From: JANNWF01 sp052390415
Lineage (GTDB): Bacteria; Pseudomonadota; Gammaproteobacteria; Xanthomonadales; Xanthomonadaceae
Reading direction: 5' to 3'
Assembly: GCA_052390415.1 (NCBI GenBank)
Contig: JBQTGY010000034.1
Location: 1 to 8,732 of the forward strand
DNA length: 8,732 nt
The notes beneath the pieces are model-generated. The model was not told the origin of the DNA. It ran no database searches and worked only from the letters and a program-made list of their open reading frames with translations. Below are positions 1 through 6,774 of this stretch, in pieces. The first letter of the stretch is position 1. Each line of letters starts with the position of its first letter. The translations under genes were made by a program, and so were the position numbers.

Positions 1-1014
1 CGGAAAGGCATACAGAGCGCCCGCTGGGATCACCAAGGACAGGAACTCGCTGGCGGCGGCAGCTTCGATTACCGCGCGGCGTGCTTCGTACAGACGACCG
101 CCGGGTGCGGTCAACGGCGAGATAGTGTCGGGACCGGTCAATGCTGCCGGCACCGCCCATTGGCCGGGCACGTTGGCGCACAGGCGCAGCGCGCCGATCA
201 AATCCATCGCATGCAGCATGTCGGCAGCACGCGAAACATTGCCCGACAGCGACACCCAGCCAACCCGATAGCCGCAGGCGCGATGCACCTTGGACAATCC
301 GCCAAAACTCAAGCACGGCACGTCGCCGGCCAATGGTGCCAAGGGCTCAAACACCGCATCGTCGTAAAGAATGCCGTCGTAGATTTCGTCCGCCAGCAGC
401 AACAGGCGATGACGCTGTGCCAGTTCCACCATCGCTTGCAGCAATTCTCGCGGGTAGCTGGCTCCCGAGGGATTGTTCGGGTTGATCACCACCAAGGCGC
501 GCGTATGCGGCGTGATCAAGGCCTCCAGTTGCGCGATGTCGGGCAGAAAATCATTCTCCGGCCAGCAGTCGTAATAAACCGGCGTGCCACTGTTGAGAAT
601 GGTGGCGGCGCTCCAGAGCGGGTAATCCGGACTTGGCAGCAACACTTCGTCGCCACTGTTCAGCAGCGCGCGCAGGGCCACATCGATCAGTTCGCTGACG
701 CCATTGCCCATGAAGATGCGTTGCGCGCTGACGTTCTGCGCGCCGCGCGCGCGCTGCACCTGAGCAACGGCTTCGCGCGCTTCTTCCAGACCTTGTTGGT
801 GGCAGTACGGATCGCTTTCACCCAGATGCGCATTGATCGCAGCTTGCAGATGATCCGGTGCACGGAAGCCGAAGGCGCCCGGATTGCCGATGTTGAGTTT
901 GATCAGCCGGCGACCTTGCAATTCAAGGTCACGGGCACGGCGGGCCAATTCGCCGCGGATTTCGTAGCGGACTTCAGTAAGGCGCTGACTGGTGGCAATG
1001 GTGCGCTGCGGCAT
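1..1014 (-). CDS. alaA: AlaA-type alanine/glutamate-pyruvate aminotransferase, C-terminus cut by window edge
   Basis: This is a PLP-dependent fold-type I aminotransferase that would interconvert glutamate + pyruvate and 2-oxoglutarate + alanine in the cytoplasm. The reverse strand reads open from ATG at 1014 to base 1, giving 338 residues without a stop. E. coli AlaA has about 405 residues, so about 65-70 C-terminal residues, including the substrate-carboxylate arginine, lie outside the window. Visible landmarks that match AlaA are LNIGNPGAFGF (40-50), YCHQQGLEEAR (70-80), GNGVSELI (103-110), PSPDYPLW (127-134), NPNNPSGA (178-185), DEIYD (209-213, PLP pyridine contact) and GLSKVHRACGYRVGW (239-253), with K242 the Schiff-base lysine. 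RLCANVP and APGGRLYEARR follow. The chosen ATG aligns with the AlaA N-terminus, although no strong Shine-Dalgarno precedes it. It lies 63 bases downstream of the DUF4345 gene in the same direction, so the two may be cotranscribed. The family call is firm; the exact substrate preference is inferred from similarity. Confidence 0.92.
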   Translation of the reverse strand, partial: MPQRTIATSQRLTEVRYEIRGELARRARDLELQGRRLIKLNIGNPGAFGFRAPDHLQAAINAHLGESDPYCHQQGLEEAREAVAQVQRARGAQNVSAQRIFMGNGVSELIDVALRALLNSGDEVLLPSPDYPLWSAATILNSGTPVYYDCWPENDFLPDIAQLEALITPHTRALVVINPNNPSGASYPRELLQAMVELAQRHRLLLLADEIYDGILYDDAVFEPLAPLAGDVPCLSFGGLSKVHRACGYRVGWVSLSGNVSRAADMLHAMDLIGALRLCANVPGQWAVPAALTGPDTISPLTAPGGRLYEARRAVIEAAAASEFLSLVIPAGALYAFP

Positions 1015-1053
1015 TGCGTGAGGATGGCGTCAAGGAGTTGATGGGCCGGCGCA

Positions 1054-1072
1054 GGGTACCCGAAATATTTCG
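1054..1072. repeat. Two abutting palindromes between the DUF4345 gene and alaA
   Basis: GGGTACCC (1054-1061) is an 8-bp palindrome. It shares its last base with the 12-bp palindrome CGAAATATTTCG (1061-1072). They lie 5 bases past the DUF4345 stop codon and 40 bases before the alaA start. The AT-rich core stands out in GC-rich surroundings, so an operator for a dimeric repressor is possible. Chance is also possible for sites this short. It does not look like an intrinsic terminator because no T-run follows in the minus direction. Confidence 0.3.
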
Positions 1073-1077
1073 AGGCT

Positions 1078-1467
1078 TCAGTCGAATCTGTTGCCACGCA
1101 GCAAAGCCAGCCCCGCCAAACCTGCCAACGTGAGCTCGGTGGCCAGCGCAAACCACAGGAACGGCGTCGCCACGCCGTCGATGGCCATGCCAGTCGCGCG
1201 CGCCAAACCAATGCCGCCATAAGCGGCCATGCACAGCAACAAACCGGACCGCAGGTGCCGGGATCGCAGAGCCGCCAACACCAGGCACACGCCCAGGCCG
1301 ATCTCCAGGCCGCCATAGAACGCACGCACTTCGGCCGCAGCGACCGGTCCTGAGAGGGTGACACCGGCTGCCGCCAACACGTCCAGCGGCGCCACCAGAC
1401 AGGCAACACCGAAGCCCAGAAAGCCCAGTCCGCCCAGCCACAAGGTGATTCGAGAGAGTAATGCCAT
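1078..1467 (-). CDS. Small four-helix membrane protein, DUF4345 family
   Basis: The 129-residue product is hydrophobic, with four likely membrane helices at about residues 6-26, 47-67, 73-92 and 103-124. The central EVRAFYGGLEIGLG (46-59) and the later GLARATGMAIDG (87-98), followed by an acidic residue in helix four (E111), fit the DUF4345 family as I remember it, as does the length. No biochemical function is known for that family, so none is assigned. The frame is open further upstream, to an ATG at 1560. I chose the ATG at 1467 because it has AAGG (1478-1481) ten bases upstream, it begins directly before the first helix, and the longer version would read through a perfect inverted repeat (1505-1540). 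Stop is TGA at 1078-1080. It is transcribed away from rsgA and towards alaA. Confidence 0.75.
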   Translation of the reverse strand: MALLSRITLWLGGLGFLGFGVACLVAPLDVLAAAGVTLSGPVAAAEVRAFYGGLEIGLGVCLVLAALRSRHLRSGLLLCMAAYGGIGLARATGMAIDGVATPFLWFALATELTLAGLAGLALLRGNRFD

Positions 1468-1504
1468 GGCGCAGTTGCCTTGGGGATAGAAAGAGAACAG
1501 CAGG

Positions 1505-1540
1505 AACTGGCGCAGCCGAGCGAGCGCGGCTGCGCCAGTT
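1505..1540. repeat. Perfect 14-bp inverted repeat in the divergent DUF4345/rsgA intergenic region
   Basis: The left arm AACTGGCGCAGCCG (1505-1518) and the right arm CGGCTGCGCCAGTT (1527-1540) are exact reverse complements around the 8-base loop AGCGAGCG. The structure lies 38 bases upstream of the DUF4345 start, so it would be in that gene's leader if transcription starts further upstream. It is 119 bases upstream of rsgA. No gene ends here on either strand, so it has no obvious job as a terminator of an annotated gene. Possible roles are a leader hairpin or attenuator (the minus-strand sequence after it is pyrimidine-rich but has no clean T-run), a protein-binding palindrome, or a solitary repeat element. 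Confidence 0.7.
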
Positions 1541-1659
1541 TGAGCGATGCCCAGAAGCAAAGCATAGGCCGCGCAAGCATCGCGGCGCAGTGATGAAATC
1601 CGCTCAGGTGACGTCCGGCGGCATCACCGGCTAGCTCGCCAGCAACGCGTGCGCGCACA

Positions 1660-2754
1660 ATGCAGCCAATGAATTCAACGACGATGCAAGACAACCCGCT
1701 ATCCGCCCTCGGCTGGCAAGCCAACGGGCCCGCCGCGCAGGCGCTGGCGCACCTTCCGCCCGGTCGTCTCGCGCGGGTCATCGAGCAACATCGCTCTGGT
1801 TATAAAGTGACCGATGGCGTCAACGATTTCCCCGTGCAGTCGCCCACCGAATGGGCGCGCCGCAGCGTACTGGCCGATGAGCGCGCTGCGGTCGGCGATT
1901 GGGTCTGGCTGGAGCCGACGCGGGACCACATTTTGCGCTGGTTGCCGCGGCACAGCTTGCTCAGTCGCGGTGCGGCAGGTGAGCACTACAAGATGCAATT
2001 GATCGCTGCCAATATCGATGCAGTGATCGTCGTGGTTGGCTTGGACGGTGACTTCAATCCGCGCCGCCTGGAGCGCTACCTGTTGCTGACCCGCGGCAGC
2101 GGTGCGGTGACCGTGTTTGTGTTGACCAAGGTGGATACCTGTACAAACGTCGAGGTGGCTCTGGCGCAGCTCGATGGGCTGCGCGAGCAAGGCTGCCCGG
2201 TATTGGCCTTGAACGCCAAAGACCCCGCGAGTGCCGCGCTGTTGGCACCGTGGACCGGACCCGGCAGCAGCGTTGTTCTGGTCGGCTCATCCGGTGCAGG
2301 CAAGTCGACCCTGACCAACTGCCTGCTTGGAATCGAGCGCCAAAAGACCGCTGAAGTCCGATCTACCGATAGCCGGGGTCGGCATACGACCACCTATCGA
2401 AGCCTGATCGGCTTGCCCTCGGGCGGTTGCCTGATCGACACGCCGGGCATGCGTGAGTTGAAGCTCACCGGTGAAGAAGACCTTGCCGAAGGTGGATTTG
2501 AAGACGTTGAGGCGGTGATGGGCCAATGCCGTTTCAACGATTGTGCGCACGAGAGCGAGCCAGGCTGCGCAGTGCTGGCGGCGCTTGAATCCGGAGTCTT
2601 GACCGAGCAGCGTCTGGCGCATTATTTCAAGCTGCAAGGCGAACTGGCCGCAGCAGCGGGCGGCTTGGCGGCGCAACGTGCGCGACGTGCGGTCGAGAAG
2701 GTGGCGAACAAGAATTTCGGCAAGCGACTGACGGAAAAGTACGGAAAACGCTGA
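1660..2754 (+). CDS. rsgA: Ribosome small subunit-dependent GTPase A (RsgA)
   Basis: RsgA is a circularly permuted GTPase that binds the maturing 30S subunit and, on GTP hydrolysis, helps release the assembly factor RbfA. The 364-residue product has an N-terminal OB-fold region (about 35-110). The GTPase motifs come in permuted order: G4 TKVD (156-159), G1/P-loop GSSGAGKST (209-217), a G2-region threonine in RHTTT (241-245) and G3 DTPGMREL (260-267). The C-terminal zinc site has ligands C290, C295, H297 and C303. The tail is rich in Arg/Lys (340-364), as is common for rRNA contact. Length is close to the family norm of about 350. In-frame ATGs at 1660, 1669 and 1684 compete; none has a clear ribosome binding site, so the true N-terminus may be up to eight residues shorter. 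It is followed after 18 bases by the QEGLA-family gene and is probably cotranscribed with it. Confidence 0.96.
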   Translation: MQPMNSTTMQDNPLSALGWQANGPAAQALAHLPPGRLARVIEQHRSGYKVTDGVNDFPVQSPTEWARRSVLADERAAVGDWVWLEPTRDHILRWLPRHSLLSRGAAGEHYKMQLIAANIDAVIVVVGLDGDFNPRRLERYLLLTRGSGAVTVFVLTKVDTCTNVEVALAQLDGLREQGCPVLALNAKDPASAALLAPWTGPGSSVVLVGSSGAGKSTLTNCLLGIERQKTAEVRSTDSRGRHTTTYRSLIGLPSGGCLIDTPGMRELKLTGEEDLAEGGFEDVEAVMGQCRFNDCAHESEPGCAVLAALESGVLTEQRLAHYFKLQGELAAAAGGLAAQRARRAVEKVANKNFGKRLTEKYGKR

Positions 2755-2757
2755 CAC

Positions 2758-2763
2758 GGGGAG
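2758..2763 (+). promoter_or_regulatory. Shine-Dalgarno that sets the start of the QEGLA-family gene
   Basis: GGGGAG ends nine bases before the ATG at 2773. A GTG at 2770, directly before and in frame, would also be in range at six bases. The ATG is preferred for codon and spacing; the difference is one residue. Confidence 0.6.
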
Positions 2764-2772
2764 TCGAGAGTG

Positions 2773-4041
2773 ATGGACGCAAACCCGAAGGACCTGAGTC
2801 TCATCCACCATTTGGCGCTGGATGAGCGAATGTGCGAAGCGGTGAAGGGCATCCGCCTGCTCAGTCTGGTCAGTTGGCCAGCGTCCGAGCAAGAGCGTTT
2901 CATCAGCGGCTGGCATCGTGGCAATGCGCACCTGCCACAGATCGACTACCCGAAAAGCGACCTGTCCGATGTCCGCGAGGAACTGGAGACCATCCTCAGG
3001 CTGTGTGATCGCGACCATCCGCTGGGCGAATACCTGTTCCGCACCGCCAGCAGTTACGAAGTCGCCTCCGATCTGATCACTACGTTGGGTACCCCTGCCG
3101 CTACCGCGCATTCCATCGCCTTGTTCGGTCGGCCGGGCCACACCTTGCCGGGCTCGGACTTGAGCAACCTCGACGCCGCGCGCCATTTCATCGATCTGGC
3201 CGAGGACATGGACGCAGGTCTCGCCAGCGTCGAGGCCGACTACGTGCTGTCGGCCGAAGTCATGCAGCACGAATTGCAAATTGCGCTTGACGCATTTTTC
3301 GTCAATCACACCGTGCGCGTCGAAATCGATCCCACCTTGATCGCCAAGGCCGCCGCCGGTGCCACCCGCGTGCGCCTGCGCTCCAATACCGGATTCACCG
3401 AATACGACCGCCACCAGTTGCTCGAGCACGAAGCCTTCGTGCATTCGTTGACGGCGTTGAATGGTCGCGAACAACCGCTGCTCAAGAGTCTGGGCCGCAA
3501 TGCGCCGCGTATCACCGCGACTCAAGAAGGTTTGGCGACATTTGCCGAGCTGATTACCGGCTCCATCGACTTGCAACGGCTGAAGCGCATTTCGCTGCGC
3601 ATCATCGCCATTCATCAAGCGCTGGCCGGTGCCAACTTCATTGACGTGTTCAAGATGTTTCTGGAACAAGGCCAGACCGAAGCCGACAGCTTCACTTCGA
3701 CCATGCGCGTATTTCGCGGTGTGCCCACCGACGGCGGCAGCGCCTTCACCAAGGACACGGTGTACCTGCATGGCCTGCTCAGCGTGCACACCTTCTTTCG
3801 TTGGGCACTGAAGAATCGCCGGCTGAGCCTGGCCCGCCTGCTGTTTGCCGGCAAGATGGCGCTGCACGACGTGTTCACCCTGGAGCCCTTGTTTCTGGAC
3901 GGCACCATCGCCGAACCCATGTACCTGCCGCCGTGGTTGACCCGCGCCAAAGGCTTGGCAGGCACGCTGGCGTTTTCGCTGTTTGCCAATCGCATACGTT
4001 TGGATCGGGTCGTTGCCGAAGATCTGGTGCTGGGCCTCTAA
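2773..4041 (+). CDS. QEGLA-motif (DUF1704/TIGR02421) zinc-metallopeptidase-like protein
   Basis: From ATG 2773 the product has 422 residues. It carries the signature of the family that NCBI calls flavohaemoglobin expression-modulating QEGLA motif protein: HEAFVH (219-224, an HExxxH pattern), ALNG (228-231), TQEGLA (250-255) and FRGVPTDGGSAFTKDTVYL (314-332). The same domain, DUF1704, is found in the animal tubulin tyrosine carboxypeptidase MATCAP. There the HExxxH histidines and a later glutamate hold zinc; the matching residues here would be H219, E220 (catalytic), H223+1=H224, and E252 of QEGLA. All are present, so an active peptidase is plausible, but the bacterial substrate is unknown. 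I see no signal peptide; the protein should be cytoplasmic. It begins 18 bases after rsgA, with a good ribosome binding site, suggesting a shared transcript that ends near the REP pair at 4044-4128. Family membership is firm; enzymatic activity is inference. Confidence 0.9.
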   Translation: MDANPKDLSLIHHLALDERMCEAVKGIRLLSLVSWPASEQERFISGWHRGNAHLPQIDYPKSDLSDVREELETILRLCDRDHPLGEYLFRTASSYEVASDLITTLGTPAATAHSIALFGRPGHTLPGSDLSNLDAARHFIDLAEDMDAGLASVEADYVLSAEVMQHELQIALDAFFVNHTVRVEIDPTLIAKAAAGATRVRLRSNTGFTEYDRHQLLEHEAFVHSLTALNGREQPLLKSLGRNAPRITATQEGLATFAELITGSIDLQRLKRISLRIIAIHQALAGANFIDVFKMFLEQGQTEADSFTSTMRVFRGVPTDGGSAFTKDTVYLHGLLSVHTFFRWALKNRRLSLARLLFAGKMALHDVFTLEPLFLDGTIAEPMYLPPWLTRAKGLAGTLAFSLFANRIRLDRVVAEDLVLGL

Positions 4042-4043
4042 CC

Positions 4044-4065
4044 GTAGGGCGGGTCTCGACCCGCC
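4044..4065 (+). repeat. GTAG-type REP element, forward copy
   Basis: The 22-base unit opens with the tetranucleotide GTAG (4044-4047). It continues with a perfect 7-bp stem, GGCGGGT (4048-4054) with ACCCGCC (4059-4065), around the loop CTCG. A GTAG head beside a short hairpin is the layout of the SMAG REPs of Stenotrophomonas and of REPs recognised by RAYT (TnpA_REP) enzymes. It starts two bases after the stop codon of the QEGLA-family gene, so it would lie at the 3' end of that mRNA and may protect or terminate it. Confidence 0.85.
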
Positions 4066-4106
4066 AAGCAATCCGTCGAATAGCCGATACATCGTGGGTG
4101 CAATTC

Positions 4107-4128
4107 GGTGGGTCAAGACCCACCCTAC
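4107..4128 (-). repeat. GTAG-type REP element, inverted copy
   Basis: Read on the minus strand this unit is GTAG followed by the stem GGTGGGT, the loop CTTG and ACCCACC. It differs from the forward copy at 4044-4065 at only three positions: a compensated change in the stem (C to T, paired with G to A on the other arm) and one loop base. The kept pairing shows selection on, or recent descent from, a hairpin-forming source. With the first copy it makes an 85-base REP doublet with heads pointing outward and 41 bases between the units. Confidence 0.85.
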
Positions 4129-4232
4129 CCAGCAGTCGCATTGGCCACCTGTCACCCATCAGGCGCCTGTATTGGCAACCCGCTCGCGCTACCATCCCAT
4201 CCCACATCCCCTTCGCTGCCAAGACCGCCGCC
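4129..4232 (+). promoter_or_regulatory. maeB upstream region, promoter not clearly resolved
   Basis: These 104 bases lie between the REP pair and the maeB start and must hold the maeB promoter unless transcription reads through from rsgA. The best I can see is TTGGCA (4172-4177), one mismatch from a sigma-70 -35 box. The hexamer 17 bases on, TCCCAT (4195-4200), is a poor -10. No Shine-Dalgarno precedes the start codon; the bases just upstream are pyrimidine- and C-rich. This is a weak call. Confidence 0.25.
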
Positions 4233-6542
4233 ATGAGCGATACCGCCAACAAAGAACTCAAACAGGCCGCCCTCGACTATCACCGGATGCACCCGCCAGG
4301 AAAGATCAAGGTGGTGGCGACCAAGCCGATGGTGACCCAGCGTGACCTGTCGCTGGCGTATTCACCCGGTGTGGCCGCGGCATGCGATCTGATCGTCGAA
4401 AATCCGGCCGAAGTGTCGTCCATGACCGCGCGCGGCAATCTGGTCGCGGTGATCACCAACGGCACTGCCGTATTGGGTCTTGGCAACATCGGCCCGCTGG
4501 CGGCAAAACCCGTCATGGAAGGCAAGGGCGTGCTGTTCCAGAAGTTTGCTGGTATCGATGTGTTCGACATCGAAATTGCCGAGAACGACCCCGACAAACT
4601 GGTCGACATCATCGCCAGCCTGGAGCCCACGTTTGGCGGCATCAATCTGGAAGACATCAAGGCGCCCGAGTGTTTCATCGTCGAGAAAAAGCTGCGCGAG
4701 CGGATGAAGATTCCGGTCTTCCACGACGACCAGCACGGCACTGCGATCATCGTCGGCGCGGCGATCTTGAATGCGCTGGAAATCACCGGCAAGAAAATCG
4801 AGGAAGTGAAACTCGCCTGCTCCGGCGCGGGCGCTGCCGGCATCGCCTGTCTCAACATGCTGGTGGCGCTGGGCATGCGCATGGACAACATCACCGTGGT
4901 GGACCGCAAGGGTGTGGTCTACGCCGGTCGTGCCGAAGAAATGGATCCCGACAAGTCACGTTATGCGCGCGATACCAGCGCGCGCACGCTGGCCGATGTG
5001 GTCAAGGATGCCGACGTGTTTCTCGGACTTTCCGCTGCCGGCGTGTTGAAACCGGAAATGGTGGCGACCATGGCGGCGCGGCCGATCATCATGGCGCTGG
5101 CCAATCCCAACCCGGAAATCCTGCCCGAGCATGCCAAAGCCGTGCGCCCGGATTGCATCATCGGCACCGGCCGTTCGGACTATCCGAACCAGGTCAACAA
5201 CGCGCTCTGTTTCCCCTACATTTTCCGTGGCGCGCTGGATGTCGGCGCCAGCACCATCAACGAAGAAATGAAGCTCGCCTGCGTGCGTGCCATCGCTGAG
5301 CTGGCGCGTCGCGAGGCGTCGGATCTGGGGGCGGCCTACACCGGCGAAGTGCCGAGTTTCGGGCCGGAGTATCTGATTCCACGCCCGTTCGATCCGCGTT
5401 TGCTGGTTTCGCTGGCCACGGCGGTGGCGAAAGCGGCGATGGACTCGGGCGTGGCGACGCGGCCGATCGAAGACCTGCGTGCCTACGCCGAAAAACTCAA
5501 CCAGTTCGTGTTCCGCACTGGCTTGCTGATGAAGCCGGTATTCGAGCGTGCGCGTTCGGATCTGAAGCGTGTGGTCTACGCGGAAGGCGAAGAAGAAGTG
5601 GTGCTGCGCGCGGTACAAACCGTGGTCGACGAAGGTCTGGCAAGGCCCATTTTGATCGGCCGCCCGGCGGTGATCGAAGCGCGCATCAAGCGGCTTGGCT
5701 TGCGGCTGGTTGCAGGCGAACATTTCGACCTGACCAACAGCGATGACGATCCGCGCTTTGCCGATTATTGGCAGCTTTACCACGAGATCATGCAGCGCCG
5801 CGGGGTCAGCGTTGACGCTGCCAAGTCGGTGGTGCGCACACGTTCGGCGGTGATCGCCGCCTTGATGGTGCGCCGCGGCGAAGCCGACGCCATGTTGTGC
5901 GGCATCGTCGGACGTTTCCACAAGAAGCTGGCTTACGTGGTCAACGTGATCGGCCGCCAGCAAGGCGTGCGCGCAACGTCCGCATTGTCGGGCGTGCTGA
6001 ATGATCGCGGCACGTTCTTCTTCGTCGACACTCATGTGCAGAACGACCCCACTGCCGAGCAGATCGCCGAGGCGACGCGCGAAGCAGCATTCCGTCTGCG
6101 CCTGTTCGGCATCACGCCGAAAGTCGCGCTGCTGTCATTCTCGAATTTCGGCAGCTATGAGTCGGCTAGCTCGCAGAAGATGCGCCAGGCATTGGCCCTG
6201 ATTCGCGAGCGTTCGCCCGAGCTGGAAGTCGACGGCGAAATGCAGGCCGACACCGCCCTGTATCAATCCATCCGCAACAAGCTGCTGCCGGATTCCAAAC
6301 TCACCGGCTGCGCCAACCTGTTCGTCATGCCCAACCTGGACGCTGCCAACATCGCCTACAACATGGTGCGGGCGATGACCGACGGTGTGGCCTTGGGTCC
6401 GATCCTGATGGGTCTGGCCAAGCCAGCCCACGTGTTGACCCCGGCGGCTACGGTGCGGCGTGTGGTCAACATGACGGCATTGGCGGCGGTGGAAGCGCAG
6501 ATTCGGACGGAACGCGAAGCGGCGTTGGCGGCCGGCGGGTAG
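4233..6542 (+). CDS. maeB: NADP-dependent malic enzyme with C-terminal phosphotransacetylase-like domain (MaeB)
   Basis: MaeB carries out oxidative decarboxylation of malate to pyruvate and CO2 with reduction of NADP+, supplying pyruvate and NADPH in the cytoplasm. The 769-residue product matches E. coli MaeB (759 residues) along its whole length. The malic N-domain contains LAYSPGVA (41-48, catalytic Tyr43), NGTAVLGLGNIG (76-87) and MEGKGVLFQKFAGIDVFD (95-112, Lys98 in the usual place). Next come INLEDIKAPECF (137-148) with metal-binding acidic residues, FHDDQHGTA (163-171), the dinucleotide-binding GAGAAG (198-203), ANPNPEILP (290-298) and GRSDYPNQVNN (313-323). Residues from about 430 on are the PTA-like domain (KRVVYAEGEEE, RGEADAMLCG, SFSNFGS, KPAHVLTP), which in this family acts as an acetyl-CoA-responsive allosteric module rather than as an enzyme. 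The frame is open for 144 codons upstream, inside the preceding gene, but similarity begins at the ATG at 4233. NADP over NAD preference is taken from the family. Confidence 0.97.
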   Translation: MSDTANKELKQAALDYHRMHPPGKIKVVATKPMVTQRDLSLAYSPGVAAACDLIVENPAEVSSMTARGNLVAVITNGTAVLGLGNIGPLAAKPVMEGKGVLFQKFAGIDVFDIEIAENDPDKLVDIIASLEPTFGGINLEDIKAPECFIVEKKLRERMKIPVFHDDQHGTAIIVGAAILNALEITGKKIEEVKLACSGAGAAGIACLNMLVALGMRMDNITVVDRKGVVYAGRAEEMDPDKSRYARDTSARTLADVVKDADVFLGLSAAGVLKPEMVATMAARPIIMALANPNPEILPEHAKAVRPDCIIGTGRSDYPNQVNNALCFPYIFRGALDVGASTINEEMKLACVRAIAELARREASDLGAAYTGEVPSFGPEYLIPRPFDPRLLVSLATAVAKAAMDSGVATRPIEDLRAYAEKLNQFVFRTGLLMKPVFERARSDLKRVVYAEGEEEVVLRAVQTVVDEGLARPILIGRPAVIEARIKRLGLRLVAGEHFDLTNSDDDPRFADYWQLYHEIMQRRGVSVDAAKSVVRTRSAVIAALMVRRGEADAMLCGIVGRFHKKLAYVVNVIGRQQGVRATSALSGVLNDRGTFFFVDTHVQNDPTAEQIAEATREAAFRLRLFGITPKVALLSFSNFGSYESASSQKMRQALALIRERSPELEVDGEMQADTALYQSIRNKLLPDSKLTGCANLFVMPNLDAANIAYNMVRAMTDGVALGPILMGLAKPAHVLTPAATVRRVVNMTALAAVEAQIRTEREAALAAGG

Positions 6543-6561
6543 ATCTCGGTCTTAGCGAATG

Positions 6562-6589
6562 GAGCAGCGCCGCAGGAGCGGTGCCCTCC
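6562..6589 (-). repeat. GGAG-type REP element, copy in minus orientation
   Basis: Read on the minus strand this 28-base unit begins GGAG, then one G, then the stem GCACCGC, the tetraloop TCCT and GCGGCGC (seven pairs including one G-U), then a tail ending in GCTC. Its head is at 6589. It begins 20 bases past the maeB stop and could act as a 3' stabiliser or terminator for maeB mRNA. It shares 23 of 28 bases with the inverse copy at 6631-6658. Confidence 0.8.
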
Positions 6590-6603
6590 GAGCGGCGGCG
6601 CTC
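6590..6603. repeat. Short palindrome inside the GGAG REP doublet
   Basis: GAGCG (6590-6594) and CGCTC (6599-6603) pair around GCGG. It abuts the head of the minus-oriented REP and may be part of the doublet's linker. The linker as a whole runs 6590-6630 and includes an AT-richer stretch near 6611-6630. Confidence 0.4.
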
Positions 6604-6630
6604 TGAACCTCCAAATGGCTGCGTTCCAAA

Positions 6631-6658
6631 GGAGGGCCGCGCTCCCGCGCGGCTGCTC
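6631..6658 (+). repeat. GGAG-type REP element, copy in plus orientation
   Basis: GGAG (6631-6634) is followed by one G and a perfect 7-bp stem, GCCGCGC (6636-6642) with GCGCGGC (6647-6653), around the loop TCCC, then a TGCTC tail. With 6562-6589 it makes a 97-base inverted pair whose heads face each other. This is the opposite arrangement from the GTAG pair at 4044-4128, and the stem sequence is unrelated. The pair sits between the convergent ends of maeB and the diguanylate cyclase gene. The remaining 116 bases, 6659-6774, show nothing I can name. Confidence 0.8.
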
Positions 6659-6774
6659 TTGACCCATGCCAGCGGGTTCACACAACGCCTTCAGATCAAC
6701 CATCCCCATCCCGCTGTAAAAGGCGAGACTGTGGTCATGCCACCCATCCGCCTCATGCTGGTCGCAGCAACCGC

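Noticed and set aside
160..1041. Plus-strand open frame of 293 codons.
   Set aside because: It is antisense to the aminotransferase, whose PLP-site motifs are intact on the other strand.
903..1781. Minus-strand open frame of 292 codons crossing alaA, the DUF4345 gene and the rsgA start.
   Set aside because: It is out of frame with three supported genes and has no recognisable motif.
2287..4155. Long antisense open frame of 622 codons on the minus strand.
   Set aside because: It lies opposite rsgA and the QEGLA-family gene, both of which have clear family motifs. Its translation is rich in Gln, Arg, His and Gly with no domain signal, as is typical of a shadow frame in GC-rich DNA.
3801..4232. 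The maeB reading frame stays open for 144 codons upstream, suggesting a 913-residue protein.
   Set aside because: The extension overlaps the 3' part of the QEGLA-family gene and then crosses the REP pair. Similarity to MaeB begins at the ATG at 4233, and the extra sequence resembles nothing I know.
4956..6035. Minus-strand open frame of 359 codons inside maeB.
   Set aside because: Shadow of maeB; composition is His- and Arg-rich and no family is recognisable.
5520..6540. Fusion of malic enzyme to a phosphotransacetylase-like domain, which could look novel.
   Set aside because: This is the standard architecture of MaeB-type malic enzymes, including that of E. coli.
6659..6774. Distant inverted 7-mers CAGCGGG and CCCGCTG as a terminator.
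   Set aside because: The arms are too far apart and no T-run follows on either strand.
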